Below, piece after piece: positions 9,523-17,507 of a stretch of DNA of 64,000 nt. Position numbers and translations under genes: made by a program. The notes beneath the pieces were generated by a model. The model saw only the letters and a program-made list of their open reading frames with translations, made no database searches and was not told the origin of the DNA. Location of the stretch: NCBI RefSeq assembly GCF_009770985.1, contig NZ_WSRW01000003.1:62001-126000 (forward strand), read 5' to 3'. This stretch comes from Mucilaginibacter lacusdianchii. GTDB taxonomy: Bacteria > Bacteroidota > Bacteroidia > Sphingobacteriales > Sphingobacteriaceae. The stretch's first letter is position 1, and each line of letters begins with the position of its first letter.

Positions 9523-10545
9523 ATGAAAAAAATCGGATTTTTATCATTCGGGCATTGGTCTAACCATCCTGCCTATCAAACTCAAACGGCGGGGGATACC
9601 TTGCTACAGTCTATCGACTTGGCTGTTGCTGCAGAAGAAATTGGTTTGGACGGTGCTTATTTCCGCGTGCATCATTTTGCACGGCAGTTGGCGTCACCAT
9701 TTCCTTTACTTTCGGCAATTGGTGCTAAAACCAGCAAAATAGAAATCGGGACGGGTGTAATAGATATGCGGTACGAGAATCCTATGTATATGGTTGAAGA
9801 TGCGGGTGCTGCCGATTTAATTTCTGGCGGGCGTTTACAACTAGGCATCAGCCGGGGTTCGCCGGAGCAGGTTATTGACGGCTGGCGCTACTTTGGTTAT
9901 GAACCTGCCGACGGAGAAAACGACGCAGATATGGGACGCCAAAAAGCACTGGAATTTTTAGATAAGCTACAAGGCGTCGGGTTTGCACAGCCCAACCCTT
10001 ACCCAATGTTTCCAAATCCGCCTGGCTTACTGCGCTTGGAGCCATACTCGGAAGGGTTGCGCGAGCGCATTTGGTGGGGAGCTGCATCTAATGCCACCGC
10101 CGTTTGGGCAGCCGAAAACGGCATGCACCTGCAAAGCTCTACCCTGAAATTTGACGAAAGCGGCAAGCCGTTTCATATTCAGCAGGCCGAACAAATCAGG
10201 GTATACAAAGAGGCATGGAAAAAAGCCGGGCACCAGCACGAGCCACGGGTTTCGGTAAGCCGATCCATTTTTGCATTGGTAACCGATCAGGACCGGTACT
10301 ACTTTGGGCAGCAAGCCAAAGGTGGTGATAGTTTCGGGTATATTGAAAGTGACAAGCGCGCCATTTTCGGGAAAAGCTATGCAGCCGAGCCTGATCAGCT
10401 TATTAAAGAACTAGCCAAAGATGAGGCCATTCAGGAGGCCGATACTCTGCTTTTGACTATACCCAACACCTTAGGCGTTGATTATAATGTACATGTGCTA
10501 TCGGCAATTTTCGAGCATGTAGCCCCGGCATTGGGCTGGCGATAA
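9523..10545 (+). CDS. LLM-class flavin-dependent oxidoreductase (luciferase-like)
   Basis: The 340-residue protein matches the bacterial luciferase-like TIM-barrel monooxygenase superfamily, which uses reduced FMN or F420. Hallmarks are the N-terminal A-V-A-A-E-E-I-G-L-D-G segment with F-R-V-H-H-F (about 35-55), the K-I-E-I-G-T-G-V strand (about 77-85), and G-G-R-L-Q-L-G-I-S-R-G-S (about 106-118). Full length for the family. It is monocistronic, followed by a hairpin and a convergent transporter gene. The substrate cannot be inferred; FMN use is more likely than F420 in Bacteroidota. Confidence 0.88.
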   Translation: MKKIGFLSFGHWSNHPAYQTQTAGDTLLQSIDLAVAAEEIGLDGAYFRVHHFARQLASPFPLLSAIGAKTSKIEIGTGVIDMRYENPMYMVEDAGAADLISGGRLQLGISRGSPEQVIDGWRYFGYEPADGENDADMGRQKALEFLDKLQGVGFAQPNPYPMFPNPPGLLRLEPYSEGLRERIWWGAASNATAVWAAENGMHLQSSTLKFDESGKPFHIQQAEQIRVYKEAWKKAGHQHEPRVSVSRSIFALVTDQDRYYFGQQAKGGDSFGYIESDKRAIFGKSYAAEPDQLIKELAKDEAIQEADTLLLTIPNTLGVDYNVHVLSAIFEHVAPALGWR

Positions 10546-10603
10546 AAAGCTGTCTATCCAGTAGTTAAAATGGAATATTTATTACCTTTTTAAGGTTTAC
10601 TTT

Positions 10604-10636
10604 CTTGTTGATTGGCTTTATAAGCCAATCAACAAG
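10604..10636. terminator. Hairpin between convergent genes
   Basis: A perfect 15-bp inverted repeat (10604-10618 with 10622-10636) with a 3-base loop lies between the convergent oxidoreductase and transporter genes. It lacks a strong T-run on either side, so termination in both directions is likely but not certain. Confidence 0.6.
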
Positions 10637-10686
10637 TTGTTTAGCAGCAGCTGAAAATATTTTACGATATGAGTATTCTCCGCTCA

Positions 10687-11970
10687 TTAAACATTGCTAC
10701 TTCTCATTAATGATCTTGCGCTTACTAGGGCTAGCAACGTAACAACACCTGCTATGGCAAGGTAATAACCCACGTATGGTAAGCCGTATTTGGTGGCCAG
10801 TGTGGTTGCCAGGTAAGGTGTAAGCGAAGCGCCCAAAATACCTGCTAAGGTAAAGGCCAGCGATGCGCCTGTGTAGCGAACTGCCGGCGGAAATATTTCT
10901 GCCAGCGCCGTGCCTATCGGCCCGTAAGTTAATCCCATCAAAAACATGCCCAGTGATAAAAATACGGCAGTCATTATTACCGAGCCCGTTGTAAATAGGG
11001 ACGCAAAAAATATCCCGAAAAGAATGATACAAATGGTTGCAATGATAAGCATTTTGTTACGGCCGTAACGGTCGGCTATTACGGCAGAAAGCGGTATACC
11101 CATAGCAAAAAATAACATGGAAATCATTTGCATCACCAAAAAAGTTGCTTTTGTATAATGCAAGGCCGCGGTGCCCCAGCTTAGCGTAAACACGGTCATC
11201 AGGTAAAACAACAAAAAGGTGGTGATAGTAATTAATGTACCCAGGATAATGGCCTTTGTATTTTTTAAAAACACGTCAGCAATCGGCACTTTAGCCTTAC
11301 TGTCGGTGTCAATAACCGCCATAAATTCGGGTGTTTCGGTAATGCGTAAACGCACAAACAGACCCAGCCATACTAATACCGCACTCGCAATGAACGGAAT
11401 CCGCCATCCGTAATTCAAAAAATCTGCATCGCTCATGATTTTGCCCAGCAGAAAGAATACCCCTGTTGAGAGTAAGAATCCTATTGGTGCGCCTAGTTGA
11501 GGAAACATACCGTACCATGCTTTTTTATGCGCGGGTGCGTTTTCCGTAGCTAGTAATACAGCGCCTCCCCATTCGCCACCCAGGCCAAGACCTTGTCCAA
11601 ATCTAAATAATGCCAGCAATATCGGCGCAGCAATGCCGATAGTATGATAACCCGGCAACAATCCAATAGCAACTGTTGATGGTCCCATGGTCATCAGTGC
11701 TGCAACCAAAGTTGCTTTTCTTCCTTTACGGTCGCCAAAGTGACCGAATATAGCCGCGCCCAAAGGGCGTGCAAAAAATGCAAGTGCAAAAGTTGCCAAA
11801 GACTCCAATGTTGCAGAAGTTGGATCAGCAGTCGGAAAAAATAGTTTAGGAAAAATCAATACCGCAGCTGTGGCATAAATATAAAAGTCAAAAAACTCGA
11901 TTGTGGTACCAATAAGGCTGGCTGTAAGGATGCGGCCTACAGGATTACCAGGGGACGAATGCGGATTCAT
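10687..11970 (-). CDS. MFS transporter, metabolite:H+ symporter type
   Basis: I start at the ATG at 11970 (427 residues), because the longer frame begins only with TTG and the family starts close before L-I-G-T-T-I-E-F-F-D-F. Twelve membrane segments are expected. The loop G-H-F-G-D-R-K-G-R-K between helices 2 and 3 and the R-F-G-Q-G-L-G-L-G-G-E-W-G-G motif are typical of the metabolite:H+ symporter subfamily (ProP/ShiA/KgtP relatives), which import osmolytes, shikimate, dicarboxylates and similar compounds. The exact substrate is unknown. A TACATTTG element, resembling the Bacteroidota -7 box, lies just upstream of the chosen start. Confidence 0.88.
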   Translation of the reverse strand: MNPHSSPGNPVGRILTASLIGTTIEFFDFYIYATAAVLIFPKLFFPTADPTSATLESLATFALAFFARPLGAAIFGHFGDRKGRKATLVAALMTMGPSTVAIGLLPGYHTIGIAAPILLALFRFGQGLGLGGEWGGAVLLATENAPAHKKAWYGMFPQLGAPIGFLLSTGVFFLLGKIMSDADFLNYGWRIPFIASAVLVWLGLFVRLRITETPEFMAVIDTDSKAKVPIADVFLKNTKAIILGTLITITTFLLFYLMTVFTLSWGTAALHYTKATFLVMQMISMLFFAMGIPLSAVIADRYGRNKMLIIATICIILFGIFFASLFTTGSVIMTAVFLSLGMFLMGLTYGPIGTALAEIFPPAVRYTGASLAFTLAGILGASLTPYLATTLATKYGLPYVGYYLAIAGVVTLLALVSARSLMRSSNV

Positions 11971-12174
11971 AAAACCAAATGTATAAAATCCTAAAACAGT
12001 TTTGGGTTCACTTTTCAATTCTCATCTAAAATATTCTGTTATCGTATTGCATCTGCAAAAACAGAAGTTGTATAATAAGATTTAAGGTCATCTACCGCTT
12101 ATGGGCACTAAATACAGGAATATTAATATATTTGGCGGTATTACATAATCTCTAAATCATAAACACATTTAGCC

Positions 12175-12354
12175 ATGGAAAAATTAGCAGAATTGAAAGC
12201 GCTGTTAGAAACAGCTGAAAAAGAAGGAGCGGCCTTTTATGAAAAAAACAATAAAGCCGCAGGTACCCGTTTGCGTAATGCCTTACAAGAAATAAAGGTA
12301 TTGGCAACAGACCTAAGAAAAGACGTTACTGAAAAAAAGAACGCAGCAAAGTAA
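12175..12354 (+). CDS. Histone H1-like DNA-associated protein (59 residues)
   Basis: This short ORF encodes 59 residues, M-E-K-L-A-E-L-K-A-L through a Lys/Ala-rich end (K-K-N-A-A-K). It matches my memory of the small histone H1-like proteins common in Bacteroidota, with a helical N-terminus, a central F-Y-E-K-x-N-K-A-A-G-T-R-x-R segment (about 21-34) and an L-Q-E-I-K helix. Such proteins are thought to bind DNA and help organise the nucleoid. The gene stands alone, with a strong terminator 20 bases after the stop, which supports it being a real, separately transcribed gene. Confidence 0.85.
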   Translation: MEKLAELKALLETAEKEGAAFYEKNNKAAGTRLRNALQEIKVLATDLRKDVTEKKNAAK

Positions 12355-12373
12355 TCCTGCTGATTGTATCATG

Positions 12374-12405
12374 AAAAGCTGTACCATAATAGGTGCGGCT
12401 TTTTT
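12374..12405 (+). terminator. Rho-independent terminator after the histone H1-like gene
   Basis: A 12-bp stem with two G-U pairs (12374-12385 with 12392-12403), a 6-base loop and a T-run of six (12400-12405) lie 20 bases after the stop codon. Confidence 0.9.
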
Positions 12406-12714
12406 CATAAGTATATTACTTGATCCCTCTTTTCAATTTTAACCCTTCGGTTCGAAAAATTGAAGCCACTACGTTTCATTAAAATCATTACCTTTCCATT
12501 TTAACTGCATTGCGTTAGATTGTATCTGAAACGGCGGATTGCAGGTAAACAAACTAACCATGTTAAATAATTAACAAAAGCAGTTTTTGCTTAATTGTTT
12601 AATATGGTTTTATACCGGTTACTGCAGCTGCTTGTCAATAGGGTGTTGCAATGGAAAGCATGTTGTTCTGAATCGGGAATTACACTAGACTTTGTCTTTT
12701 ATTAAATATAGATT
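12406..12714. other. Leader region of the GH31 gene, no ORF seen
   Basis: This A/T-rich stretch has no credible ORF. T-A-G-A-C-T-T-T-G at 12686-12694 is one base off the Bacteroidota TAnnTTTG element and would place transcription start close to the GH31 start codon. Confidence 0.3.
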
Positions 12715-14856
12715 ATGCTAAAATATTCTGCTTTACTAACGCTTCTTTTTCTGCTATTTGGCGAGCTTCGCAGTACTGTTGCCCAAAGGCGAACCGATAT
12801 ACTTGCAAATGGTGTTTCAAAACTTACTGTAGGCAAGCCCGATAGCCTTAGTCCTTACCGGTTTGCTGCAATGCAGCCCATGAAGGCGGCGCTAAGTAAA
12901 CTTCCATCATCTCGTGCAACCTTTCCGGTAGATAGTGTACAGGTTAAAGTAAACAACCGCGGAACTGTTGTAGTGTTGCCTCTATCGGCAGATGAGCAGT
13001 TATATGGTTTGGGTATGCAAATTGGTGCGTTTAATCAACGCGGATTAAAAGTGCGGCCCATTGTAAACGATAATCCGCTGAACGATTTAGGCTATACGCA
13101 TGGTCCGGCTACATTTTACTTGTCTAACAAGGGGTACGGTATTCTCATAAACACCGCGCGTTATACTACCTTTTACTGCGGTACCACTGCAAAGCTACAA
13201 ACAGTAACCGGCGGTGCGCAGGGTGGAGGTAACTCCGTTGCAGAGCTTTATGCAAATAAAGGTGCAGGTACCGGAACCATTACCGTTGACATTCCGGGTG
13301 CACAAGGTGTTGAGGTATTCATTTTTGATGGCCCGGACTTAAAAACGGCCATGCAGCGATACAATCTGTTTTCGGGTGGTGGTGCATTGCCGGCTATTTG
13401 GGGACTTGGCATCAAATACAGGGTAAAGGCTGATTTTAACCAGTCGCAAGTTGGGCAAATGGCTGCTTATTTCCGTGATAACCATATACCTTGTGATGTG
13501 TTAGGACTGGAACCCAAGTGGCAAACTGCTGCCTATTCCTGTTCATATGTTTGGAATACCAAACTTTTTTCTACGCCCGACAAATTTATAGACACCATGC
13601 TTCATAAAGGATTTCATTTAAATTTATGGGAGCATGCTTTTGTATCCAATCAATCTCCATTATTTGAACCCTTAAAAAACCGCGCTGGCGATTACCTGGT
13701 TTGGAATGGGTTGGTGCCTGACTTTGGAGACGCTGCGGCGCGCAACCTTTTTGCCGATTATCATGCAAAAACTTTCGCTGCTAAAGGTATTTCGGGCTTT
13801 AAGATGGATGAGTGCGACAATAGTAACTTAGCTATGGGTGATGCTACCTGGAGCTTTCCGGAACTGAGTACTTTTCCATCAGGCCTTAGCGGTGAGCAAA
13901 TGCACCAGCTTTTTGGGCTGTTATATCAGCAAACTATTTACAGCATTTATAAAAAGCAAAATAAAAGAACTTATCTGGACGTGCGTGCATCCGGTGATTT
14001 TGCATCGCCTTACCCGGCGGTATTATACAGTGATAGTTATGACCACAAGCAATATATCCGTATGATATCCACAGCTGGTTTTGCAGGTATGCTCTGGTCG
14101 CCCGAAGTGCGCGAATCAAAATCAGTAAATGATTTTATGCGCCGTAGTCAAACAGCTGTTTTATCTGCACAAACGTTATTCAACTCCTGGTATCTGAAAA
14201 ATCCGCCATGGCTTCAAATTAATATTGAAAAGAATAATCATGACCAGTTTATGGACGAGGCCAAGACAACGGAAGCAGAAATACGCAAGCTCTTCAATTT
14301 TAGGATGAGCTTAATTCCGTATTTGTATGCAGCCTTTGCCGATTATCAGGCAAAGGGAATTCCACCATTCAGAGCATTGGTTATGGATTATCCCAAAGAT
14401 TCAAAGACCTTTAATTTGTCTGACGAGTATATGATTGGCAGCGGCATACTGGCCGCTCCGTTGACTGAGGAACAGAACGAGCGGCAGGTATATCTTCCCA
14501 AAGGTACCTGGTACGATTTTAATACCAATAAGAAATATCAGGGAGGCCAAACGTATACTATAAAACCAGAACTGACCCAGTTGCCTATATTTATTAAGTC
14601 GGGTACAGTGTTGCCGTTGGCCAAGCCGCTGGAGAATGTATCACCCGATTATAAATTTGAATTGGTTTGCTATGTTTATGGCGATGGACCTGCATCTGCT
14701 TCTCTTTTTGAGGACGATGGTTACACATTCAATTATGAGAAGGGCAGTTTCAACAGAATCCAATTGAATTGGGATGGTTCTAAAGGAAAGCTAATTCGCA
14801 ATGGGCAGTTCAAAGAGCATAGATATGCGGTATCCCGTTGGCAACTAATTAAATAG
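12715..14856 (+). CDS. Secreted glycoside hydrolase family 31 enzyme
   Basis: The 713-residue protein has a signal peptide (1-23, ending V-A-Q) and then the GH31 plan. An N-terminal beta-sandwich with Y-G-L-G-M-Q (97-102) is followed by a TIM barrel (about 225-540) and C-terminal beta domains with a DUF5110-like segment (F-E-D-D-G-Y-T-F). G-F-K-M-D-E-C-D (361-368) marks the nucleophile region, D365 being the likely nucleophile. Y-S-D-S-Y-D (438-443) is in the place of the acid/base, probably D440. GH31 enzymes are alpha-glucosidases, alpha-xylosidases or relatives acting by retention; specificity is not readable here. It acts in the periplasm or outside. No SusCD pair is adjacent. Confidence 0.9.
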   Translation: MLKYSALLTLLFLLFGELRSTVAQRRTDILANGVSKLTVGKPDSLSPYRFAAMQPMKAALSKLPSSRATFPVDSVQVKVNNRGTVVVLPLSADEQLYGLGMQIGAFNQRGLKVRPIVNDNPLNDLGYTHGPATFYLSNKGYGILINTARYTTFYCGTTAKLQTVTGGAQGGGNSVAELYANKGAGTGTITVDIPGAQGVEVFIFDGPDLKTAMQRYNLFSGGGALPAIWGLGIKYRVKADFNQSQVGQMAAYFRDNHIPCDVLGLEPKWQTAAYSCSYVWNTKLFSTPDKFIDTMLHKGFHLNLWEHAFVSNQSPLFEPLKNRAGDYLVWNGLVPDFGDAAARNLFADYHAKTFAAKGISGFKMDECDNSNLAMGDATWSFPELSTFPSGLSGEQMHQLFGLLYQQTIYSIYKKQNKRTYLDVRASGDFASPYPAVLYSDSYDHKQYIRMISTAGFAGMLWSPEVRESKSVNDFMRRSQTAVLSAQTLFNSWYLKNPPWLQINIEKNNHDQFMDEAKTTEAEIRKLFNFRMSLIPYLYAAFADYQAKGIPPFRALVMDYPKDSKTFNLSDEYMIGSGILAAPLTEEQNERQVYLPKGTWYDFNTNKKYQGGQTYTIKPELTQLPIFIKSGTVLPLAKPLENVSPDYKFELVCYVYGDGPASASLFEDDGYTFNYEKGSFNRIQLNWDGSKGKLIRNGQFKEHRYAVSRWQLIK

Positions 14857-15190
14857 TAGGGTAAGCTTTGCTGCGTAAAGTTGTGCTATACGAAGTAGAG
14901 TAACACGGCAGTCATCATACTATACCTAAGATATCTCGAAAAGATGAAACATCCGGATTTTGTATGCTAATTCCAGTGGATGTTACCGACGGGCCTTTCG
15001 CCGAAGAAAACGGTTGGACAATGCCGGCCACTTTTGCATAAATAAAAATTTTTCAAGATTGATGGTACAGCTAGCGAATTAGTTAGCTAGCTATACCATC
15101 AATAACGGTTATTTTCAAATAGCCTTAGTTGTACGCTGTTACCGTTATTAAAAAGGATAACAGTAGTACGGTCAGATTAGACTATTCGGC
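14857..15190. other. Convergent intergenic region with inverted repeats
   Basis: No ORF is convincing in these 334 bases. A near-perfect inverted repeat (15059-15075 with 15086-15102, one mismatch in 17) is followed on the minus strand by T-rich sequence, so it may terminate the DUF1634/TauE operon. A second pair, A-A-T-A-A-C-G-G-T near 15101 with its complement near 15141, overlaps its edge. Confidence 0.45.
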
Positions 15191-15592
15191 CTAAATCTTC
15201 AACCCGCCAAAAATGCTGGTCATCATCACGCTTAATACAACAAGCGTGATGATAACATAGAGCTTGTCTTTTTCCAAAGCAAACGCTACCAGCGAGAAGA
15301 ATACACGTAGTATCGGTGTGGCAATTAAGGCCAGCACGCCCAACTGGATGATTTCCGCTGCGCGCAGGGCTAGTGCGCCTTTCAAAATTCCGCCGTAAGT
15401 GGTATAGCCGGCACCTGCTCCAACAAACTTACTATAAGCAGGTATGCCCGAATTGCCATGCTGTATAATGTAAAGTGCGCCACCCAAAAAAGCGATGCCA
15501 CTGGCAATAATCACACCGTATCTTAACAACTGGCCAACCAGTTGCTCTACATCGGTATCATTCCAAAAACTTTTTGATAGTATCTTTTTCAT
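15191..15592 (-). CDS. DUF1634 family membrane protein
   Basis: The 133-residue protein has three membrane segments (about 25-45, 78-100 and 108-129). It fits the DUF1634 family, whose genes usually follow a TauE/SafE permease, as here: it starts 18 bases after that gene. It probably serves as a partner or accessory subunit of the permease in the inner membrane. No biochemical role is established for the family as far as I know. Confidence 0.8.
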   Translation of the reverse strand: MKKILSKSFWNDTDVEQLVGQLLRYGVIIASGIAFLGGALYIIQHGNSGIPAYSKFVGAGAGYTTYGGILKGALALRAAEIIQLGVLALIATPILRVFFSLVAFALEKDKLYVIITLVVLSVMMTSIFGGLKI

Positions 15593-15610
15593 GTATAGTA
15601 TGGTTAACTT

Positions 15611-16444
15611 TTAAAATTTATGCTGGTAGCCGTTGTAAATCATTTCGAGCGCTACAAAGGTGATGGCAACGCAAAATATGATTCTTAAAACCTGCGGGTT
15701 CATTTTTTGTAGCAGTTTGGCCCCGGTAAGTGCGCCACCCAACACACCCAGTATCACCGGAAACGCCAGGCCTGGATCCATATAGCCCCTTTGCAGATAA
15801 ACGGCGGCGCTTGCTGCTGCCGTAACGCCAATCATAAAATTGCTGGTGGTGGTGCTCACTTTAAACGGAATACGCATGGCCGTGTCCATAGCCAGCACTT
15901 TTAACGCACCCGATCCAATGCCCAGCAATCCGGATATCACACCGGCTAATGTCATCAACGAAAAACCGGCTCCTACATTTTTAAGCTTATAGGGTACCGG
16001 GCCATTGGTTGTAGGGTAAGTACTATTGAGTTTTAAAAGGTAAGACAAACGACTGCCTTGTGTTAATACTTCCTGATTTTTTTTACGCAGGGTCATAGCG
16101 GCCGAAAAGATCAGAATGCCGCCAAAAAGCATGGCGATGGTATTGGTTGGCGTATATACGGCAATTAAAGCGCCCAGTACTGCGCCAATGGTTGTGGCAA
16201 TTTCCAGAAACATGCCCAAACGGATATTGGTAATCCCTTCTTTAACATAAGCGCTTGCTGAACCCGACGATGTGGCAATGGATGCCAGCAAGGCAGCCCC
16301 GATGGCATAGCGTATATCCACACCGAACACCAGCGTAAGTAACGGAATCACCACTACGCCGCCACCCAAGCCGGTTAAAGATCCAAGTAGTCCGGCCAGA
16401 TAAGAACCGGCTAAAAGTATTAAACTGAATGTGAGTATTGTCAT
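15611..16444 (-). CDS. TauE/SafE family sulfite/sulfur-anion permease
   Basis: The 277-residue protein has about eight membrane helices in two repeated halves. Both carry Gly-rich motifs of the TSUP family: G-S-L-T-G-L-G-G-G-V-V-V-I-P (about 21-34) and G-V-I-S-G-L-L-G-I-G-S-G (about 168-179). TSUP members move sulfite, sulfonates, thiosulfate or other organic anions. It lies between a FadR-type regulator (12 bases upstream) and DUF1634, forming a three-gene operon. The divergent YeiH-type gene 2.5 kb away supports a sulfur role, but the substrate is inferred. Confidence 0.88.
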   Translation of the reverse strand: MTILTFSLILLAGSYLAGLLGSLTGLGGGVVVIPLLTLVFGVDIRYAIGAALLASIATSSGSASAYVKEGITNIRLGMFLEIATTIGAVLGALIAVYTPTNTIAMLFGGILIFSAAMTLRKKNQEVLTQGSRLSYLLKLNSTYPTTNGPVPYKLKNVGAGFSLMTLAGVISGLLGIGSGALKVLAMDTAMRIPFKVSTTTSNFMIGVTAAASAAVYLQRGYMDPGLAFPVILGVLGGALTGAKLLQKMNPQVLRIIFCVAITFVALEMIYNGYQHKF

Positions 16445-16456
16445 ACCTAAATTGGA

Positions 16457-17113
16457 TTAATAATTATTATTCAAAATTTGCTCAAGCACTTGTTGCGCTG
16501 CCTTTGCTTTTTTTGCTTTGATGGCTTGATATAGCTGCTCGTGCAAATGGTGTGTGAGTGCAAAATGGCTAACGCCTTTTGCTTCCCGCGCCTGAAAAAA
16601 GTTTCGGATAAGTTGTGTAAAGCTTTCGTACAGGTCAAAAAGTACGCGGTTACCGGCAGCATGTGCAATGGCCATATGAAAGCCAATGTCAGCGTCCATA
16701 CACTGCTGGCGGTCTTCCTGTTCAATGGCATTCCGGCGTTTACCGAGCCACTGTGCCATCTCGTCAAGGTGTGCCGTGTTATGATGGCTAACGGCTAACA
16801 GCACAATTTCTTTTTCAAGTAACTTTCTTACCGTATTAATTTCATCAAAATCAGCCCGCTTTAGCCGGTTATCTAATGAGTCGGTGGGCTGAGCAGTACT
16901 AACAGTTGTACCTACTCCCTGCCGTACGTGTAATACGCCGTTGGTCACTAACGTTTTTACCGCTTCCCGGATAGTTGACCGCCCGACACCGTATAGTTTC
17001 ATCAATTCTGGTTCTGGTGGAATTTTGTCGCCACCCTTATACTTGCCCGAACTGATGTCTTGCCTGATCTGATTGCAAATGCGATCGCTAAGTTTTTCTT
17101 CGCTGTTCATCAT
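16457..17113 (-). CDS. GntR/FadR-family transcriptional regulator
   Basis: The 218-residue protein has an N-terminal winged helix (about 10-75) with K-I-P-P-E-P-E-L-M and G-V-G-R-S-T-I-R-E-A-V-K-T-L, the signature of GntR regulators. A C-terminal all-helical FCD ligand domain (about 85-212) contains D-A-D-I-G-F-H-M-A-I-A-H and H-H-L-H-E-Q-L, whose Asp and His residues usually bind a metal and a carboxylate-type effector. It is first in the operon with the TauE and DUF1634 genes and probably represses them. A palindrome 22-37 bases before its start codon is a likely operator. Confidence 0.9.
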   Translation of the reverse strand: MMNSEEKLSDRICNQIRQDISSGKYKGGDKIPPEPELMKLYGVGRSTIREAVKTLVTNGVLHVRQGVGTTVSTAQPTDSLDNRLKRADFDEINTVRKLLEKEIVLLAVSHHNTAHLDEMAQWLGKRRNAIEQEDRQQCMDADIGFHMAIAHAAGNRVLFDLYESFTQLIRNFFQAREAKGVSHFALTHHLHEQLYQAIKAKKAKAAQQVLEQILNNNY

Positions 17114-17131
17114 ACTTAATAATGCAAAGGT

Positions 17132-17159
17132 ATGATGTTTATTTAAACATATGATGTTT
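17132..17159. promoter_or_regulatory. Candidate operator of the GntR-type regulator
   Basis: The 16-base sequence 17135-17150 is an inverted repeat (A-T-G-T-T-T-A, two bases, T-A-A-A-C-A-T). It overlaps a direct repeat of A-T-G-A-T-G-T-T-T at 17132-17140 and 17151-17159. It lies 22-46 bases before the regulator start, where an autoregulatory site would be expected. Confidence 0.55.
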
Positions 17160-17192
17160 TAATTGAATTCTAATGTATAATTGCAACTTTAG

Positions 17193-17504
17193 ATTGATGA
17201 TTCATGGAAAACTTACAGTACATTTAATAAGAGGCACACGATAGAAGACTTGGCCAACATACCCGACGAAGCGTACCGCATTAATACAGCTGCCATATCC
17301 GGTCGGCACATAAAAGGTATAGCCGAAGAAAAGCAAGCAAGCGTGAAAGAAACCGCATGATTTTAAAATACGCTACGCAAAATGGTTGCCGGGTAATATT
17401 ATCGGGTATCAATGATCAGGAAGATTCTGTTTATATTGTGCTGGACAGGTACAGAAAAAATTTACGTGTTAAAGGATAGCAAATTGCAAGCTGGCCGATA
17501 TTAA
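17193..17504 (+). pseudogene. Decayed coding remnant in three frames
   Basis: Codons 17193-17357 read as a protein-like segment without a start (I-E-D-L-A-N-I-P-D-E-A-Y-R-I-N and on) ending at TGA 17358-17360. An overlapping ATG at 17357 opens 40 codons (R-V-I-L-S-G-I-N-D-Q-E-D-S-V-Y-I-V-L-D) ending at TAG 17477-17479. A third frame continues to TAA at 17502-17504 (S-K-L-Q-A-G-R-Y). Read together they look like one C-terminal globular domain broken by small frame changes and lacking its N-terminus. I do not recognise the parent gene. The 40-codon ORF alone could still be expressed. Confidence 0.4.
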
Positions 17505-17507
17505 CGA

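Noticed and set aside
11971..12018. Longer transporter start at a TTG
   Set aside because: The family begins close to the first helix, and a normal ATG is available at 11970.
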